Source of the DNA: an uncultured Bacteroidales bacterium
GTDB lineage: Bacteria; Bacteroidota; Bacteroidia; Bacteroidales; Bacteroidaceae
Direction of reading: 5' to 3'
NCBI GenBank assembly: GCA_902781515.1
Contig: CACZJU010000011.1
Span: 25,026 to 89,025, forward strand
Length of the DNA stretch: 64,000 nucleotides
Under the pieces are notes generated by a model, which was not told the DNA's origin, did not search any database, and worked only from the letters and a program-made list of their open reading frames with translations. Shown one piece after another: positions 62,286 through 64,000 of the stretch (positions are counted from its first letter, which is position 1; each line of letters opens with the position of its first letter). A program made the translations under genes and the position numbers.

Positions 62286-62824
62286 GACTCTTCTGTTTCA
62301 ATGATCGTGAGACAATCTATCAGTTCTTCGATGTAATGGAAAGCGGCGGTCACCTTGTAGGTGCCGTCCAGCTCATTCTCCAGTTCCACGAATCCCATTC
62401 GCTCTAAGTCGCCTACCAGCTTCTCTATTTTCTCTTCGTTGGTCTTGACATCCGTATAGAGGTTGCGTGCCTTTTCCTTGAGTTCGATGTCGCTGGAGAA
62501 CTTTTCGACGATGTTTGATTTACGGAAGGTAAAACCCGGCGCAAAGGTGTTGTTGAAGGTCTTGAGAAAATCCACACGGTCAATCCACAATGCCAGGCGT
62601 TGCACCTTATCTGTTAGTTCCATCCTGTTCTCGGTTCTTGAGAAATAGTAGTATCCATTGCCGCCCTCCAACAGGAAGCCTATGCCGCTGAAGTACTCCT
62701 GATAGTCGTTGAAGTCATCCTCAATGGCATCGTACAAGTGGGAACGCTGCTGCGAGATTGAGTTCTGGGAGATAAAACCGCCCTTGCTCAGTATGTCGAA
62801 TATTTCTTTTGTATAACGCATCAT
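62282..62824 (-). CDS. jetB: Wadjet subunit JetB (MukE/KITE-like)
   Basis: 180 residues, winged-helix-rich (MRYTKEIFDILSKGGFISQN; LVGDLERMGFVELENELDGT). Position between kleisin-like JetA and SMC-like JetC and length fit JetB, the KITE dimer that bridges the kleisin. It overlaps jetC by 4 nt and begins 6 nt after jetA. Confidence 0.85.
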   Translation of the reverse strand: MMRYTKEIFDILSKGGFISQNSISQQRSHLYDAIEDDFNDYQEYFSGIGFLLEGGNGYYYFSRTENRMELTDKVQRLALWIDRVDFLKTFNNTFAPGFTFRKSNIVEKFSSDIELKEKARNLYTDVKTNEEKIEKLVGDLERMGFVELENELDGTYKVTAAFHYIEELIDCLTIIETEES

Positions 62825-62830
62825 AATTGT

Positions 62831-64000
62831 TTACATCATCTTTGTTTGTGGATAGATAACGGGATATTCGATGGCTCCATACTGCTTGTATTCATTATCG
62901 ATATGCAGTTCGTCTAGATATTGTGAGGCTATCTGGCAGAAGAGAACAAGTTTTGCTTCATCATCCATCTTGATTCTGTAGCCGGAATAGTTCATGACGA
63001 AGTGAAACAGATGGTCACCTGATGCCATGAAAGCATTCTTCACCTCGTTCACATCAACCATCTGCAGCACCTCCTGCTGTTCTGCCAATTCGCTCTCCGT
63101 CAGAGGGTCTGCCAGATTGCCTTTCCGCAGCCGACTATTGCCCTTCCCTTTGGCGACATCCTGCAGCGCCCGGAGCCCATCTTCCGAGTTTCGAAGCATG
63201 GAGAGCGATACTTTCAGCGCGTATCTCGGACGGGGTTCCATCCATACGGGATTCCTAGTCTGCAGCTTTGCCTGTATGTCAGTATTTGTGTCGAGCAACA
63301 TCTGGTCGCGCAGATACTTCAACTTCTGTACTTTCTGAAACAGACGACTTTGGTATTCTATGAGGTTCAGGTAATTGATAATCTGGCGGTCCAACTCCAA
63401 TAGGTTATGATATACCTCACGCAGTTGCAATTTCACATCCGTCACGATGTCTTTTAACTGTACGTCCATCGCCACCATGAAGAAAGTGGTCTGTTTCTCG
63501 TCTATCACCCTTTCGCATTCGTTGATTAGGGCTGCAATGTCCTGACGTCTCTCATCCAGATACACCAGTTTCTTTTTCTTGATGGCGAAGGTTGGTTCAT
63601 TCTTGTAAGTGTTGTCAATGTTGCGCTTCAGGTCGATGACATTCCGCAGCGTGGTGAGCGCAATGTTACGCAGTATCCGTTTAACGTCGCGCAGATAGCC
63701 GTACTTACGGCTGGGATTATTCTCGCTGAGATAGTAGTCGATGGCATTGTTCAGACTGCCGATGCTCTCCTTGACGCTAGCCACATTGATTTCCTCGTTC
63801 ACCTCCAGCACATCCTCGAAGAATTTCAGATATACATCCTCCAGTTCCACAAAGTCGGCATTTTCGCGGATGATACCATATCGCTTCAAGAAATCAATGC
63901 TTTCATCTCTCTTACTTGCCAGTTCACGTGCCAGGTCATACCTAAACGACAGTTTCTTCCTGTCTTGGAATAGCGCATGAAGCAACCTGCGCTCCCTGTC
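62831..64000 (-). CDS. jetA: Wadjet subunit JetA (MukF/kleisin-like), partial
   Basis: The frame is open from the right edge (DRERRLLHALFQDRKK...) to a stop at 62831, 389 codons visible. An internal TTG at 63985 is not needed as a start, because the frame continues past the window edge. Mostly helical, with coiled-coil segments (about 140-230) and an acidic C-terminal winged-helix part, as for the JetA kleisin. First gene of the JetA-B-C-D order on the minus strand. The N-terminus and promoter lie outside the window. Confidence 0.85.
   Translation of the reverse strand, partial: DRERRLLHALFQDRKKLSFRYDLARELASKRDESIDFLKRYGIIRENADFVELEDVYLKFFEDVLEVNEEINVASVKESIGSLNNAIDYYLSENNPSRKYGYLRDVKRILRNIALTTLRNVIDLKRNIDNTYKNEPTFAIKKKKLVYLDERRQDIAALINECERVIDEKQTTFFMVAMDVQLKDIVTDVKLQLREVYHNLLELDRQIINYLNLIEYQSRLFQKVQKLKYLRDQMLLDTNTDIQAKLQTRNPVWMEPRPRYALKVSLSMLRNSEDGLRALQDVAKGKGNSRLRKGNLADPLTESELAEQQEVLQMVDVNEVKNAFMASGDHLFHFVMNYSGYRIKMDDEAKLVLFCQIASQYLDELHIDNEYKQYGAIEYPVIYPQTKMM

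Overview
The window looks like a chromosome segment of a Prevotella-type member of the Bacteroidales. Evidence: most genes that start a transcription unit are preceded by the Bacteroidetes -7 box TAnnTTTG, often with a TTG-like -33 box about 20 nt upstream. Exported proteins carry Bacteroidetes lipoprotein signals or type IX secretion (T9SS) C-terminal tails, PorT-like and PorE-like T9SS parts are present, and the ATPase is the compact V-type operon with a DUF2764 gene. I saw no rRNA, tRNA or CRISPR array.

Layout. 1-233: 5' end of aroB, minus strand. 394-4785: three consecutive FKBP-type prolyl isomerases (cytoplasmic, lipoprotein, exported) followed by a secreted CotH-kinase/ricin-like protein with a T9SS tail. 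4803-10309: a C26-M19 fusion hydrolase, an M28 glutaminyl-cyclase-like lipoprotein, sufE, dusB and a U32/TrhP-like gene. 10310-13764 (minus): a DUF3316-like protein and parC. 13867-21402 (minus): V-type ATPase operon E-DUF2764-A-B-D-I-K, whose K subunit carries the full set of Na+ ligands known from Enterococcus hirae NtpK. 21563-24978: ferredoxin, PorT-like protein, a lipoprotein, an epimerase and a His-rich exported protein. 25260-30160: a broken Fic gene and a 1311-residue multidomain surface protein. 30737-41171: DUF4143 ATPase, sulfatase, PorE-like protein, a PAP2 protein lacking its catalytic residues, asd, a CPA2 antiporter, lolD and rplS. 41388-50652: a split 5'-nucleotidase, M16 peptidase, GH20 hexosaminidase, an orphan FecE-type ATPase and RNase R.

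50704-64000 is accessory. A gene-free 1.3-kb repeat region leads into a decaying defence island: an RloA-like ATPase with an internal deletion, an intact RloB-like TOPRIM protein, two AT-rich membrane/coiled-coil genes, the C-terminal third of a type III restriction enzyme joined head-to-head to the C-terminal remains of a mobilization (MobV-like) gene, a DUF6155 gene, and a Wadjet (JetABCD) anti-plasmid system whose jetA runs off the right end.

The least expected structure is a non-coding repeat type I call palindrome ladders: 14-15-nt imperfect palindromes separated by exactly 8-nt variable spacers, giving a 22-23-bp period. They occur at 32106-32296 and on both sides of a 41-bp inverted-repeat element at 50741-51480. 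The ladder at 32106 also lies beside a (different) inverted-repeat element. A second theme is phased 7-8-bp microrepeats at gene ends and inside signal-peptide codons of several unrelated genes.
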